A stretch of DNA of 7,032 nucleotides from Pseudomonadota bacterium (GTDB lineage Bacteria; Pseudomonadota; Alphaproteobacteria; Thalassobaculales; Thalassobaculaceae), in the NCBI GenBank assembly GCA_027623845.1, contig JAQBUJ010000158.1, positions 1 to 7,032 on the forward strand, given 5' to 3'. Below, piece by piece: positions 6,872 through 7,032 of the stretch; position 1 is the stretch's first letter; each line of letters begins with the position of its first letter. Under the pieces are notes generated by a model. It was not told the origin of the DNA. It saw nothing but the letters and a program-made list of their open reading frames with translations, and did no database searches. The position numbers and the translations under genes are program-made.

Positions 6872-7032
6872 GTGGCTAAATTCCCCGGATTGATGACGCG
6901 AAAGAGATCGCGGAATTGGTATTATCGCGCGACCGTTCCGCGCGGCCTACGCGATAAATACGACAAGTCGCAAATTTGGATATCACTCGGCACGGAAGAC
7001 CGCGCCGCAGCCGAGATTGCTTGGTACGAGGT
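6872..7032 (+). CDS. Tyrosine-type site-specific integrase, N-terminal fragment (3' end outside window)
   Basis: The visible 53 codons read KFPGLMTRKRSRNWYYRATV shortly after the start, then PRGLRDKYDKSQIWISLGTE and a DRAAAEIAWYE stretch. The pattern of a short basic R/K-rich lead, W-Y-Y-R, 'VP..L', a basic or polar linker, 'I..SLGT.D...A' is what I recognise as the N-terminal arm-binding region of phage-type tyrosine recombinases (DUF6538-like). Such proteins insert and excise mobile DNA by cutting and rejoining at att sites. The catalytic domain with its R-H-R-Y residues is beyond the window, so activity cannot be judged. The GTG start is chosen for the AGGAG at 6857-6861; ATG at 6863 or 6845 would add 3 or 9 residues. 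The gene begins 123 bases after the tRNA-Leu CCA and points away from it. A/T-rich upstream DNA fits acquisition by transfer. The frame is open to the window's last base. Confidence 0.8.
   Translation, partial: MAKFPGLMTRKRSRNWYYRATVPRGLRDKYDKSQIWISLGTEDRAAAEIAWYE

Larger units (their letters stand above)
6750..7032. mobile_element. Left end of a probable tRNA-integrated element (continues beyond window)
   Basis: Immediately 3' of a complete tRNA gene with encoded CCA, the sequence turns A/T-rich (only 16 G/C in 6781-6830, against a GC-rich surround). It then enters a tyrosine-recombinase integrase gene. Integrases of this kind commonly use tRNA 3' ends as attachment sites, so the attachment core would lie in exon 2 of the tRNA (6698-6749). 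Only one end is visible, so the second attachment copy, the size and the type of element (prophage, integrative conjugative element, island) cannot be determined. Confidence 0.55.

Noticed and set aside
1..7032. CRISPR array, riboswitch, rRNA or insertion sequence
   Set aside because: I see no regularly spaced repeats, no recognisable riboswitch core, no rRNA sequence and no transposase with terminal repeats.

Overview
The window looks like chromosomal DNA of a GC-rich alphaproteobacterium, possibly of the Rhodospirillales type. The evidence is strong G/C third-position bias, a glyQ-glyS pair followed by a bacterial pyruvate phosphate dikinase, and promoter hexamers of the sigma-70 housekeeping kind. 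The genus cannot be fixed from sequence reading alone. All readable genes are on the + strand.

Layout. Positions 1-396 hold the C-terminal part of an iron-dependent alcohol dehydrogenase, followed by a strong GC hairpin. A probable promoter at 504-532 precedes glyQ (571-1503) and glyS (1496-3562). These overlap by 8 bases and encode the alpha and beta subunits of the tetrameric glycyl-tRNA synthetase. After a 91-base gap comes ppdK (3654-6326), a complete pyruvate, phosphate dikinase with its phospho-histidine, its regulatory threonine and its catalytic cysteine.

The most interesting part is 6404-6749. Read as one piece it does not fold as a tRNA, but it resolves into a leucine tRNA (anticodon CAA) split by a 260-base group I self-splicing intron (6438-6697). 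The intron lies between U33 and the first anticodon base. Its core (P3, P4, P6, P7, P8 and the internal guide sequence) can be drawn by hand. It closely resembles the small Azoarcus tRNA-Ile intron as I remember it, including a compensated base-pair change in P7. It has no open reading frame of its own.

Downstream of the encoded CCA end the base composition drops sharply (16 G/C in the 50 bases 6781-6830). A nested inverted repeat appears at 6756-6802, and the window ends inside the start of a tyrosine-recombinase (phage-type) integrase gene. The simplest reading is that the split tRNA-Leu gene is the attachment site of an integrative element whose first gene is this integrase.

Functional links: glyQ/glyS and the tRNA-Leu gene serve translation, and ppdK interconverts pyruvate and phosphoenolpyruvate. 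Beyond the tight coupling of glyQ and glyS, I see no evidence that the other neighbours work together.
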